64,000 nt of DNA, taken from positions 1-64,000 of the forward strand of contig JAKSZU010000212.1 of assembly GCA_026018925.1 (NCBI GenBank), written 5' to 3'. The notes under the pieces were generated by a model. The model searched no databases. It saw only the letters and a list, made by a program, of their open reading frames with translations, and had not been told where the DNA came from. Made by a program: the position numbers and the translations under genes. Numbering within the stretch: the stretch's first letter is position 1; each line of letters starts with the position of its first letter. The DNA is from Tupaia tana (taxonomy: Eukaryota; Chordata; Mammalia; Scandentia; Tupaiidae). Positions 10,606 to 23,547 of this stretch are shown here, piece by piece.

Positions 10606-13419
10606 AGCTTTGCTTGCTGGAGGCTGAATTATGAGTAGAAAATCTTCATTTCGCCTGTGCCCTGAAATATCTAGTTCCCAGTATCCATGTGGAATCTTCT
10701 CAGAGAATGGCTCAACTCTCCTGCCTGGGAGAAAGGAGCAGAAGGGCTTATTAACAAAACAAAAGATGGAGCTGAGAGCCAGAGAGAAACTCTACCTTTA
10801 AAAAAATTGTAAAAAGAAAAATTAACAAAAAAAATGAGGAGACAGGAGCAGAGAGAGACAGAGACCTCAGAAACACAGAGACAAGTATAGAAGGCCAGAG
10901 GGGTTCCCTACCACACTAGCTTTGCTTGCTGGAGGCTGAGTTATGAGTAGATAATCTTCATTTGGCCTGTGCCCTGAAATATCTAGTTCCCAGTAGCCAT
11001 GTGGAATCTTCTCAGAGAATGGCTCAACTCTCCTGCCTGGGAGAAAGGAGCAGAAGGGCTTATTAAGGAAACAAAAATGGAGCTGTGAGCCAGAGATAAA
11101 TTCTACCTTTAAAAAAATCGTAAAAAGGAAAAATTACGAAAAAAATGAGGTGACAGGAGCAGAGAGAGACAGAGACCTCAGAGACACAGATACAGGGATA
11201 GAAGGCCAGAGGGGCTCCCTACCACACTATCTTTGCTTGCTGGAGGCTGAATTATGAGTAGAAAATCTTCATTGCGCCTGTGCCCTGAAATATCTTGTTC
11301 CCAGTATCCATGTGGAATCTTCTCAGAGAATGGCTCAACTCTCCTGCCTGGGAGAAAGGAGCAGAAGGGCTTATTAACAAAACAAAAGATGGAGCTCAGA
11401 GCCAGAGAGAAATTCTACCTTTAAAAAATCGTAAATAGGAAAAATTACCAAAAAAATATGAGGAGACAGGAGCAGAGAGAGACAGAGACCTCAGAGACAC
11501 AGAGAAAGGGATAGAAGGCCAGAAGGGCTCCCTACCACACTAGCTTTGCTTTCTGGAGGCTGAATTATGAGTAGAAAATCTTCATTTCGCCTCTGCCCTG
11601 AAATATCTAGTTCCCAGTATCCATGTGGAATCTTCTCAGAGAATGGCTCAACTCTCCTGCCTGGGAGAATGGAGCAGAAGGGCTTATTAACAAAACAAAA
11701 GATGGAGCTGAGAGCCAGAGAGAAATTCTACGTTTAAAAAAATCGTAAAAAGGAAAAATTACCAAAAAAAATGAGGAGACAGGAGCAGAGACAGACAGAG
11801 ACCTCAGAGACACAGAGACAGGGATAGAAGGCCCGAGGGGCTCCCTACCACACTAGCTTTGCTTGCTGGAGGCTGAATTATGAGTAGAAAATCTTCATTT
11901 CGCCTGTGCCCTGAAATATCTAGTTCCCAGTATCCATGTGGAATCTTCTCAGAGAATGGCTCAACTCTCCTGCCTGGGAGAAAGGAGCAGAAGGGCTTAT
12001 TAACAAAGCAAAAGATGGAGCTCAGAGCCAAAGAGAAACTCTACCTTTAAAAAAATTATAAAAAGAAAAATTAACAAAAAAAATGAGGAGACAGGAGCAG
12101 AGAGAGACAGAGACCTCAGAAACACAGAGACAGGTATAGAAAGCCAGAGGGGTTCCCTACCACACTAGCTTTGCTTGCTGGAGGCTGAGTTATGAGTAGA
12201 TAATCTTCATTTGGCCTGTGCCCTGAAATATCTAGTTCCCAGTAGCCATGTGGAATCTTCTCAGAGAATGGCTAAACTCTCCTGCCTGGGAGAAAGGAGC
12301 AGAAGGGCTTATTAAAGAAACAAAAATGGAGCTGAGAGCCAGAGATAAATTCTACCTTTTAAAAAATCGTAAAAAGGAAAAATTACGAAAAAAATGAGGT
12401 GACAGGAGCAGAGAGAGACAGAGAACTCAGAGACACAGAGACAGGGATAGAAGGCCAGAGGGGCTCCCTACCACACTAGCTTTGCTTGCTGGAGGCTGAA
12501 TTATGAGTAGAAAATCTTCATTTCGCCTGTGCCCTGAAATATCTAGTTCCCAGTAGCCATGTGGAATCTTCTCAGAGAATGGTTCAACTCTCCTGCCTGG
12601 GAGAAAGGAGCAGAAGGGCTTATTAACCAAACAAAAGATGGAGCTGAGAGCCAGAGAGAAATTCTACCTTTAAAAGAATCGTAAAAAGGAAAAATTACCA
12701 AAAATAAATTTGGAGACAGGAGCAGAGAGAGACAGAGACCTCAGAGAAACAGAGACAGGGATAGAAGGTCAGAGGAGCTCCCTATCACACTAGCTTTGCT
12801 TGCTGGAGGCTGAATTATGAGTAGAAAATCTTCATTTCGCCTGTGCCCTGAAATATTTAATTCCCAATATCCATGTGGAAACTTCTCAGAGAATGGCTCA
12901 ACTCTCCTGCCTGGGAGAAAGGAGCAGAAGGGCTTATTAACAAAACAAAAGATGGAGCTGAGAGCCAGAGAGAAATTCTACCTTTAAAAAAATTGTAAAA
13001 AGGAAAAATTACCAAAAAATTGAGGAGACTGGAGCAGAGAGAGACACAGACCTCAGACACACAGACACAGGGATAGAAGGCCCAGAGGGGCTCCCTACCA
13101 CACAAACTTTGCTTGCTGGAGGCTGAATTATGTGTAGAAAATCTTCATTTCGCCTGTGCCCTGAAATATCTAGTTCCCAGTATCCATGTGGAAACTTCTC
13201 AGAGAATGGCTCAACTCTCCTGCCTGGGAGAAAGGAGCAGAAGGGCTTATTAACAAAACAAAAGATGGAGCTGAGAGCCAGTGAGAAATTCTACCTTTAA
13301 AAAAATCGTAAAAATGAAAAATTACCAAAAAAAATAGGAGGAGACAGGAGCAGAGAGAGAAAGAGACCTCAGAGACACAGAGACAGGGATAGAAGGCCAG
13401 AGGGGCTCCCTACCACACT
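10606..13419 (+). repeat. 9-monomer higher-order repeat (2.81 kb), unit 2
   Basis: Monomers a-b-c-d-a'-b-e-f-g start at 10606, 10918, 11229, 11542, 11855, 12167, 12478, 12792 and 13105. The unit directly follows unit 1 in the same phase. Its monomers also match the unit at 18699-21510 with an offset of 8,092-8,093 bp. Private marks include 'caagtatag' in a, 'atcttgttcc' in c and 'attatgtgtag' in g. Confidence 0.9.
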
Positions 13420-13733
13420 AGCTTTGCTTGCTGGAGGCTGAATTATGAGTAGAAAATCTTCATTTCGCCTGTGCCCTGAAATATCTATTTCCCAGTATCC
13501 ATGTGGAATCTTCTCGGAGAATGGCTCAACTCTGCTGCCTGGGAGAAAGGAGCAGAAGGGCTTATTAACAAAACAAATGATGGACCTGAGAGCCAGAGAG
13601 AAATTCTACCTTTAAAAAAATCGTAAAAAGGAAAAATTACCAAAAATGAATGACGAGACAGGAGCAGAGTGAGACACAGACCTCAGAGACACAGAGACAG
13701 GGATAGAAGGCCAGAGGGGCTCCCTACCACACT
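13420..13733 (+). repeat. Single linker monomer (type h variant) between HOR and duplicated block
   Basis: One 314-bp monomer with 'ttctcggagaatgg', 'gatggacctgag' and 'gaatgacgag' of type h, but with 'gtgccctg' and 'atctatttcc' and a longer A tract. It separates HOR unit 2 from copy 2 of the 10-monomer block. Confidence 0.78.
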
Positions 13734-16700
13734 AGCTTTGCTTGCTGGAGGCTGAATTATGAGTAGAAAACCTTCATTTCGCCTGTGCCCTGAAATATCT
13801 TGTTCCCAGTATCCATGTGGAAACTTCTCAGAGAATGGCTCAACTCTCCTGCCTGGGAGAAAGGAGCAGAAGGGCTTATTAACAAAACAAAAGATGGAGC
13901 TGAGAGCCAGTGAGAAATTCTACCTTTAAAAAAATCGTAAAAATGAAAAATTACCAAAAAAATAGGAGGAGACAGGAGCAGAGAGAGAAAGAGACCTCAG
14001 AGACACAGAGACAGGGATAGAAGGCCAGAGGGGCTCCCTACCACACTAGCTTTGCTTGCTGGAGGCTGAATTATGAGTAGAAAATCTTCATTTCGCCTGT
14101 GTCTTGAAATATCTGGTTCCAAGTATCCATGTGGAATCTTCTCGGAGAATGGCTCAACTCTGCTGCCTGGGAGAAAGGAGCAGAAGGGCTTATTAACAAA
14201 ACAAATGATGGACCTGAGAGCCAGAGAGAAATTCTACCTTTAAAAAATCGTAAAAAGAAAAAATTACCAAAAATGAATGACGAGACATGAGCAGAGTGAG
14301 ACAGAGACCTCAGAGACACAGAGACAGGGATAGAAGGCCAGAGGGGCTCCCTACCACACTAGCTTTGCTTGCTGGAGGCTGAATTATGAGTAGAAAACCT
14401 TCATTTCGCCTCTGCCCTGAAATATCTTGTTCCCAGTAGCCATGTGGAAACTTCTCAGAGAATGGCTCAACTCTCCTGCCTGGGAGAAAGGAGCAGAAGG
14501 GCTTATTAACAAAACAAAAGATGGAGCTGAGAGCCAGTGAGAAATTCTACCTTTAAAAGAATCGTAAAAAGGAAAAATTACCAAAAATAAATTTGGAGAC
14601 AGGAGCAGAGAGAGACAGAGACCTCAGAGACACAGAGACAGGGATAGAAGGCCAGAGGGGCTCCGTACCACACGAGCTTTGCTTGCTGGAGGCTGAATTA
14701 TGAGTAGAAAACCTTCATTTCGCCTGTGCCCTGAAATATCTAGTTCCCAGTATCCATGTGGAATCTTCTCAGAGAATGGCTCAACTCTCCTGCCTGGGAG
14801 AAAGGAGCAGAAGGGCTTATTAACAAAACAAAAGATGGAGCTGAGAGTCAGAGAGAAATTCTGCCTTTTAAAAAATCGTAAAAAGAAAAATTACCAAAAA
14901 AATGAGGAGACAGGAGCAGAGAGAGACAGAGACCTCAGAGACACAGTGAGAGGGATAGAAGGCCAAAGGGTCTCCCTACCACACTAGCTTTGCTTGCTGG
15001 AGGCTGAATTATAAGTAGAAAATCTTCATTTCGCCTGTTCCCTGAAATATCTAGTTCCCAGTATCCATGTGGAATCTTCTCAGAGAATGGCTCAACTCTC
15101 CTGCCTGGGAGAAAGGAGCAGAAGTGCTTATTAACAAAACAAAAGATGGAGCTGAGAGCCAGAGAGAAATTCTACCTTTAAAAAAATCGTAAAAAGGAAA
15201 AATTACCAAAAATTGAGGAGACAGGAGCAGAGAGAGACAGAGACCTCAGAGACACAGAGACAGGGATAGAAGGCCAGAGGGACTCCCTACCACACTACCT
15301 TTGCTTGCTGGAGGCTGAATTATGAGTAGAAAATCTTCATTTCGCCTGTGACCTGAAATATCTAGTTCCCAGTATCCATGTGGAATCTTCTCAGAGAATG
15401 GCTCAACTCTCCTGCCTGGGAGAAAGGAGCAGAAGGGCTTATTAATAAAACAAAAGATGGAGCTGAGAGCCAGAGAGAAATTCTACCTTTAAAAAAATCG
15501 TAAAAAGGGGAACCAGCAGTTAGTGTAATGGCTATGTCGCTGGACTCCCACGTAGTCGACCGCGGTTCGCGTCTCGGACCCGGTGGCTTACAACTCACGC
15601 CGGGCGCGAGTGCGTGAGTGCCCAGGATCCCGAGAGGAGAATGGAGGAGAAGGGATTGCGGCATGACCATCACCCCTGGGGGGTGATTTCTCGCTTTCTG
15701 TCTCTATGTCTCTCTCTGTCTGTCTGGCGAGCGCACGCGCCCTATAGCGAAAAAACCTCTCGAAAAAAAAAAAATCGTAAAAGGAAAAATTACCAAAAAA
15801 ATGAGGAGACAGGAGCAGAGAGAGACAGAGACGTCAGAGACACAGAGACAGGGATAGAAGGCCAGAGGGGCTCCCTACCACACTAGCTTTGCTTGCTGGA
15901 GGCTGAATTATGAGTAGAAAATCTTCATTTCGCCTGTGCCCTGAAATATCTAGTTCCCAGTAGCCATGTGGAAACTTCTCAGAGAATGGCTCAACTCTGC
16001 TGCCTGGGAGAAAGGAGCAGAAGGGCTTATTAACAAAACAAATGATGGAGCTGAGAGCCAGAGAGAAATTCTACCTTTAAAAAATCGTAAAAAGAAAAAA
16101 TTACCAAAAATGAATGACGAGACAGGAGCAGAGAGAGACAGAGACCTCAGAGACACAGAGACAGGGATAGAAGGCCAGAGGGGCTCCCTACCACACTAGC
16201 TTTGCTTGCTGGAGGCTGAATTATGAGTAGAAAATCTTCATTTCGCCTGTGCCCTGAAATATCTAGTTCCCAGTAGCCATGTGGAATCTTCTAAGAGAAT
16301 GGCTCAACTCTCCTGCCTGGGAGAAAGGAGCAGAAGGGCTTATTAACAAAACAAAAGATGGAGCTGAGAGCCAGAGAGAAATTCTACCTTTAAAAAAATC
16401 ATGAAAAGTAAAAATTACCAAAAAAATGAGGAGACAGGGCAGAGAGAGACAGAGACCTCAGAGACACAGAGAAAGGGATATAAGGCCAGAGGGGCTCCCT
16501 ACCACACTAGCTTTGCTTGCTGGAGGCTGAATTATGAGTAGAAAATCTTCATTGCGCCTGTGCCCTGAAATATCTAGTTCCCAGTATCCATGTGGAATCT
16601 TCTCAGAGAATGGCTCAACTCTCCTGCCTGGGAGAAAGGAGCAGAAGGGCTTATTAACAAAACAAAAGATGGAGCTGAGAGCCAGAGAGAAATTCTACCT

Positions 16701-17135
16701 TTAAAAAATCGTAAATAGGAAAAATTACCAAAAAAATATGAGGAGACAGGAGCAGAGAGAGACAGAGACCTCAGAGACACAGAGAAAGGGATAGAAGGCC
16801 AGAGGGGCTCCCTACCACACTAGCTTTGCTTTCTGGAGGCTGAATTATGAGTAGAAAATCTTCATTTCGCCTGTGCCCTGAAATATCTAGTTCCCAGTAT
16901 CCATGTGGAATCCTCTCAGAGAATGGCTCAACTCTCCTGCCTGGGAGAAAGGAGCAGAAGGGCTTATTAACAAAACAAAAGATGGAGCTGAGAGCCAGAG
17001 AGAAATTCTACGTTTAAAAAAATCGTAAAAAGGAAAAATTACCAAAAAAAAATGAGGAGACAGGAGCAGAGAGAGACAGAGACCTCAGAGACAAAGAGAC
17101 AGGGATAGAAGGCCCGAGGGGCTCCCTACCACACT
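13734..17135 (+). repeat. 10-monomer duplicated block, copy 2 (contains SINE 2)
   Basis: Monomers start at 13734, 14048, 14361, 14675, 14986, 15297 (SINE, 588 bp), 15885, 16198, 16509 and 16822. They match 4380-7788 in order with offsets of 9,347-9,354 bp. Differences I can see include loss of the private insertion of 5007, 'aaaagtaaaaatt' at 16198, 'gatataagg' at 16198 and a one-base-shorter 3' target duplication. After 17135 the partner changes: the next monomer (17136) matches 9040 and not 7789. That marks a duplication breakpoint inside the HOR. Confidence 0.88.
15509..15767 (+). mobile_element. tRNA-derived SINE, copy 2
   Basis: Same element and same monomer position as copy 1, 9,349 bp downstream. 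The 5' target duplication is at 15491-15508; the 3' copy at 15768-15784 has lost one A. The 3' end reads 'ctctcg' before a 12-A run where the others have 'ctctcc'. A box TAGTGTAATGG and B box GGTTCGCGTCT are intact. It belongs to the group with 'gcgtgagtgccc' and 'gcggcatgacc'. Confidence 0.92.
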
Positions 17136-18698
17136 AGCTTTGCTTGCTGGAGGCTGAATTATGAGTAGAAAATCTTCATTTCGCCTGTGCCCTGAAATAT
17201 CTAGTTCCCAGTATCCATGTGGAATCTTCTCAGAGAATGGCTCAACTCTCCTGCCTGGGAGAAAGGAGCAGAAGGGCTTATTAACAAAGCAAAAGATGGA
17301 GCTCAGAGCCAGAGAGAAACTCTACCTTTAAAAAAATTATAAAAAGAAAAATTAAAAAAAAAAATGAGGAGACAGGAGCAGAGAGAGACAGAGACCTCAG
17401 AAACACAGAGACAGGTATAGAAGGCCAGAGGGGTTCCCTACCACACTAGCTTTGCTTGCTGGAGGCTGAGTTATGAGTAGATAATCTTCATTTGGCCTGT
17501 GCCCTGAAATATCTAGTTCCCAGTAGCCATGTGGAATCTTCTCAGAGAATGGCTCAACTCTCCTGCCTGGGAGAAAGGAGCAGAAGGGCTTATTAAAGAA
17601 ACATAAATGGAGCTGAGAGCCAGAGATAAATTCTACCCTTTAAAAAAATCGTAAAAAGGAAAAATTACGAAAAAAATGAGGTGACAGGAGCAGAGAGAGA
17701 CAGAGAACTCAGAGACACAGAGACAGGGATAGAAGGCCAGAGGGGCTCCCTACCACACTAGCTTTGCTTGCTGGAGGCTGAATTATGAGTAGAAAATCTT
17801 CATTTCGCCTGTGCCCTGAAATATCTAGTTCCCAGTAGCCATGTGGAATCTTCTCAGAGAATGGTTCAACTCTCCTGCCTGGGAGAAAGGAGCAGAAGGG
17901 CTTATTAACCAAACAAAAGATGGAGCTGAGAGCCAGAGAGAAATTCTACCTTTAAAGAATCGTAAAAAGGAAAAATTACCAAAAATAAATGAGGAGACAG
18001 GAGCAGAGAGAGACAGAGACCTCAGAGAAACAGAGACAGGGATAGAAGGTCAGAGGAGCTCCCTATCACACTAGCTTTGCTTGCTGGAGGCTGAATTATG
18101 AGTAGAAAATCTTCATTTCGCCTGTGCCCTGAAATATTTAATTCCCAATATCCATGTGGAAACTTCTCAGAGAATGGCTCAACTCTCCTGCCTGGGAGAA
18201 AGGAGCAGAAGGGCTTATTAACAAAACAAAAGATGGAGCTGAGAGCCAGAGAGAAATTCTACCTTTAAAAAAATTGTAAAAAGGAAAAATTACCAAAAAA
18301 TTGAGGAGACTGGAGCAGAGAGAGACACAGACCTCAGACACACAGACACAGGGATAGAAGGCCAGAGGGGCTCCCTACCACACAAACTTTGCTTGCTGGA
18401 GGCTGAATTATGAGTAGAAAATCTTCATTTCGCCTGTGCCCTGAAATATCTAGTTCCCAGTATCCATGTGGAAACTTCTCAGAGAATGGCTCAACTCTCC
18501 TGCCTGGGAGAAAGGAGCAGAAGGGCTTATTAACAAAACAAAAGATGGAGCTGAGAGCCAGTGAGAAATTCTACCTTTAAAAAAATCGTAAAAATGAAAA
18601 ATTACCAAAAAAATAGGAGGAGACAGGAGCAGAGAGAGAAAGAGACCTCAGAGACACAGAGACAGGGATAGAAGGCCAGAGGGGCTCCCTACCACACT
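17136..18698 (+). repeat. Shortened HOR unit: a'-b-e-f-g (1.56 kb)
   Basis: Monomers start at 17136, 17448, 17760, 18073 and 18385. They match 9040-10605 at an offset of 8,093-8,096 bp. The a' monomer has 'aaagcaaaag', 'gagctcag' and 'attataaaaag' like 9040. The a-b-c-d half of the 9-mer is absent, so this unit lacks four monomers. The join with the preceding block is in register. Confidence 0.88.
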
Positions 18699-21510
18699 AG
18701 CTTTGCTTGCTGGAGGCTGAATTATGAGTAGAAAATCTTCATTTCGCCTGTGCCCTGAAATATCTAGTTCCCAGTATCCATGTGGAATCTTCTCAGAGAA
18801 TGGCTCAACTCTCCTGCCTGGGAGAAAGGAGCAGAAGGGCTTATTAACAAAACAAAAGATGGAGCTGAGAGCCAGAGAGAAACTCTACCTTTAAAAAAAT
18901 TGTAAAAAGAAAAATTAACAAAAAAAATGAGGAGACAGGAGCAGAGAGAGACAGAGACCTCAGAAACACAGAGACAGGTATAGAAGGCCAGAGGGGTTCC
19001 CTACCACACTAGCTTTGCTTGCTGGAGGCTGAGTTATGAGTAGATAATCTTCATTTGGCCTGTGCCCTGAAATATCTAGTTCCCAGTAGCCATGTGGAAT
19101 CTTCTCAGAGAATGGCTCAACTCTCCTGCCTGGGAGAAAGGAGCAGAAGGGCTTATTAAGGAAACAAAAATGGAGCTGTGAGCCAGAGATAAATTCTACC
19201 TTTAAAAAAATCGTAAAAAGGAAAAATTACGAAAAAAATGAGGTGACAGGAGCAGAGAGAGACAGAGACTTCAGAGACACAGATACAGGGATAGAAGGCC
19301 AGAGGGGCTCCCTACCACACTATCTTTGCTTGCTGGAGGCTGAATTATGAGTAGAAAATCTTCATTGCGCCTATGCCCTGAAATATCTAGTTCCCAGTAT
19401 CCATGTGGAATCTTCTCAGAGAATGGCTCAACTCTCCTGCCTGGGAGAAAGGAGCAGAAGGGCTTATTAACAAAACAAAAGATGGAGCTCAGAGCCAGAG
19501 AGAAATTCTACCTTTAAAAAATCGTAAATAGGAAAAATTACCAAAAAAATATGAGGAGACAGGAGCAGAGAGAGACAGAGACCTCAGAGACACAGAGAAA
19601 GGGATAGAAGGCCAGAAGGGCTCCCTACCACACTAGCTTTGCTTTCTGGAGGCTGAATTATGAGTAGAAAATCTTCATTTCGCCTCTGCCCTGAAATATC
19701 TAGTTCCCAGTATCCATGTGGAATCTTCTCAGAGAATGGCTCAACTCTCCTGCCTGGGAGAATGGAGCAGAAGGGCTTATTAACAAAACAAAAGATGGAG
19801 CTGAGAGCCAGAGAGAAATTCTACGTTTAAAAAAATCGTAAAAAGGAAAAATTACCAAAAAAAATGAGGAGACAGGAGCAGAGAGAGACAGAGACCTCAG
19901 AGACACAGAGACAGGGATAGAAGGCCCGAGGGGCTCCCTACCACACTAGCTTTGCTTGCTGGAGGCTGAATTATGAGTAGAAAATCTTCATTTCGCCTGT
20001 GCCCTGAAATATCTAGTTCCCAGTATCCATGTGGAATCTTCTCAGAGAATGGCTCAACTCTCCTGCCTGGGAGAATGGAGCAGAAGGGCTTATTAACAAA
20101 GCAAAAGATGGAGCTCAGAGCCAGAGAGAAACTCTACCTTTAAAAAAATTATAAAAAGAAAAATTAACAAAAAAAATGAGGAGACAGGAGCAGAGAGAGA
20201 CAGAGACCTCAGAAACACAGAGGCAGGTATAGAAGGCCAGAGGGGTTCCCTACCACACTAGCTTTGCTTGCTGGAGGCTGAGTTATGAGTAGATAATCTT
20301 CATTTGGCCTGTGCCCTGAAATATCTAGTTCCCAGTAGCCATGTGGAATCTTCTCAGAGAATGGCTCAACTCTCCTGCCTGGGAGAAAGGAGCAGAAGGG
20401 CTTATTAAAGAAACAAAAATGGAGCTGAGAGCCAGAGATAAATTCTACCTTTAAAAAAATCGTAAAAAGGAAAAATTACGAAAAAAATGAGGTGACAGGA
20501 GCAGAGAGAGACAGAGAACTCAGAGACACAGAGACAGGGATAGAAGGCCAGAGGGGCTCCCTACCACACTAGCTTTGCTTGCTGGAGGCTGAATTATGAG
20601 TAGAAAATCTTCATTTCGCCTGTGCCCTGAAATATCTAGTTCCCAGTAGCCATGTGGAATCTTCTCAGAGAATGGTTCAACTCTCCTGCCTGGGAGAAAG
20701 GAGCAGAAGGGCTTATTAACCAAACAAAAGATGGAGCTGAGAGCCAGAGAGAAATTCTACCTTTAAAAGAATCGTAAAAAGGAAATATTACCAAAAATAA
20801 ATGAGGAGACAGGAGCAGAGAGAGACAGAGACCTCAGAGAAACAGAGACAGGGATAGAAGGTCAGAGGAGCTCCCTATCACACTAGCTTTGCTTGCTGGA
20901 GGCTGAATTATGAGTAGAAAATCTTCATTTCGCCTGTGCCCTGAAATATTTAATTCCCAATATCCATGTGGAAACTTCTCAGAGAATGGCTCAACTCTCC
21001 TGCCTGGGAGAAAGGAGCAGAAGGGCTTATTAACAAAACAAAAGATGGAGCTGAGAGCCAGAGAGAAATTCTACCTTTAAAAAAATTGTAAAAAGGAAAA
21101 ATTACCAAATAATTTCGGAGACTGGAGCAGAGAGAGACACAGACCTCAGACACACAGACACAGGGATAGAAGGCCAGAGGGGCTCCCTACCACACAAACT
21201 TTGCTTGCTGGAGGCTGAATTATGAGTAGAAAATCTTCATTTCGCCTGTGCCCTGAAATATCTAGTTCCCAGTATCCATGTGGAAACTTCTCAGAGAATG
21301 GCTCAACTCTCCTGCCTGGGAGAAAGGAGCAGAAGGGCTTATTAACAAAACAAAAGATGGAGCTGAGAGCCAGTGAGAAATTCTACCTTTAAAAAAATCG
21401 TAAAAATGAAAAATTACCAAAAAAATAGGAGGAGACAGGAGCAGAGAGAGAAAGAGACCTCAGAGACACAGAGACAGTGATAGAAGGCCAGAGGGGCTCC
21501 CTACCACACT
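18699..21510 (+). repeat. 9-monomer higher-order repeat (2.81 kb), unit 3
   Basis: Complete a-b-c-d-a'-b-e-f-g order, starting at 18699, 19011, 19322, 19635, 19948, 20260, 20571, 20885 and 21197. It matches unit 2 at 10606-13419. Private changes include 'gagacttcag' in b, 'gcctatgccc' in c, 'gagaatggagcag' also in a', 'gaggcagg' at about 20219 and 'aataatttcggag' in f. Confidence 0.9.
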
Positions 21511-22764
21511 AGCTTTGCTTGCTGGAGGCTGAATTATGAGTAGAAAATCTTCATTTCGCCTGTGTCCTGAAATATCTAGTTCCCAGTATCCATGTGGAAT
21601 CTTCTCGGAGAATGGCTCAACTCTGCTGCCTGGGAGAAAGGAGCAGAAGGGCTTATTAACAAAACAAATGATGGAGCTGAGAGCCAGAGAGAAATTCTAC
21701 CTTTAAAAAATCGTAAAAAGAAAAAATTACCAAAAATGAATGACGACACAGGAGCAGAGTGAGACAGAGACCTCAGAGACACAGAGACAGGGATAGAAGG
21801 CCAGAGGGGCTCCCTACCACACTAGCTTTGCTTGCTGGAGGCTGAATTATGAGTAGAAAACCTTCATTTCGCCTCTGCCCTGAAATATCTTGTTCCCAGT
21901 AGCCATGTGGAAACTTCTCAGAGAATGGCTCAACTCTCCTGCCTGGGAGAAAGGAGCAGAAGGGCTTATTAACAAAACAAAAGATGGAGCTGAGAGCCAG
22001 AGAGAAATTCTACCTTTAAAAGAATCGTAAAAAACCAAAAATTACCAAAAATAAATTTGGAGACAGGAGCAAAGAGAGACAGAGACCTCAGAGACACAGA
22101 GACAGGGATAGAAGGCCAGAGGGGCTCCGTACCACACGAGCTTTGCTTGCTGGAGGCTGAATTATGAGTAGAAAATCTTCATTTCGCCTGTGCCCTGAAA
22201 TATCTAGTTCCCAGTATCCATGTGGTATCTTCTCAGAGAATGGCTCAACTCTCCTGCCTGGGAGAAAGGAGCAGAAGGGCTTATTAACAAAACAAAAGAT
22301 GGAGCTGAGAGCCATAGCGAAATTCTACCTTTAAAAAAATTGTAAAAAGGAAAAATTACCAAAAAATTGAGGAGACTGGAGAAGAGAGAGACACAGACCT
22401 CAGAGACACAGAGACAGGGATAGAAGGCCAGAGGGGCTCCCTACCACACAAGCTTTGCTTGCTGGAGGCTGAATTATGAGTAGAAAATCTTCATTTCGCC
22501 TGTGCCCTGAAATATCTAGTTCCCAGTATCCATGTGGAATCTTCTCAGAGAATGGCTCAACTCTCCTGCCTGGGAGAAAGGAGCAGAAGGGCTTATTAAC
22601 AAAACAAAAGATGGAGCTGAGAGCCAGAGAGAAATTCTACCTTTAAAAAAATCGTAAAAATGAAAAATTACCAAAAAAATAGGAGGAGACAGGAGCAGAG
22701 AAAGACAGAGACCTCAGAGACATAGAGACAGGGATAGAAGGCCAGAGGGGCTCCCTACCACACT
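21511..22764 (+). repeat. Satellite block: type h and partial third copy of the duplicated block
   Basis: Monomers start at 21511, 21824, 22139 and 22451. The one at 21511 is an h type with a changed 'gagctgag'. The one at 21824 matches 14361 ('aaaccttcatttcgcctc', 'atcttgttcc', 'aatttggag', and an end passing into 'cacgagctttg'), with a private 'aaaaccaaaaatt'. The one at 22139 has 'tgtggtatc' and the f-like 'gactggag'. The one at 22451 is g-like. The order g-h-(14361 type) repeats the start of the 10-monomer block. Confidence 0.8.
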
Positions 22765-23287
22765 AGCTTTGCTTGCTGGAGGCTGAATTATGAGTAGAAA
22801 ACCTTCATTTCGCCTGTACCCTGAAATATCTAGTTCCCAGTATCCATGTGGAATCTTCTCAGAGAATGGCTCAACTCTCCTGCCTGGGAGAAAGGAGCAG
22901 AAGGGCTTATTAACAAAACAAAAGATGGAGCTGAGAGCCAGAGAGAAATTCTACCTTTAAAAAAATCGTAAAAAGGAAAAATTACCAAAAATTGAGGAGA
23001 CAGGTGCAGAGAGAGACAGAGACCTCAGAGACACAGAGACAGGGATAGAAGGCCAGAGGGACTCCCTACCACACTAGCTTTGCTTGCTGGAGGCTGAATT
23101 ATGAGTAGAAAATCTTCATTTCGCCTGTGCCCTGAAATATCTAGTTCCCAGTATCCATGTGGAATCTTCTCAGAGAATGGCTCAACTCTCCTGCCTGGGA
23201 GAAAGGAGCAGAAGGGCTTATTAATAAAACAAAAGATGGAGCTGAGAGCCAGAGAGAAATTCTACCTTTAAAAAAATCGTAAAAAGG

Positions 23288-23547
23288 GGAACCAGCAGTT
23301 AGTGTAATGGCTATGTCGCTGGACTCCCACGTAGTCGACCGCGGTTCGCGTCTCGGACCCAGTGGCTTACAACTCACGCCGGGCGCGAGTGCGTGAGTGC
23401 CCAGGATCCCGAGAGGAGAATGGAGGAGAAGGGATTGCGGCATGACCATCACCCCTGGGGGGTGATTTCTCGCTTTCTGTCTCTATGTCTCTCTCTGTCT
23501 GTCTGGCGAGCGCACGCGCCCTATAGCGAAAAAACCTCTCCAAAAAA
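23288..23547 (+). mobile_element. tRNA-derived SINE, copy 3
   Basis: Target duplications are at 23270-23287 and 23548-23565. It shares 'gacccagtgg' (others 'gacccggtgg', a CpG-to-CpA change) only with copy 5. The monomer tail after it has 'aagttcagagg', also shared with copy 5. The A run is 13 long including the target-site A. A and B boxes are intact. Confidence 0.92.
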
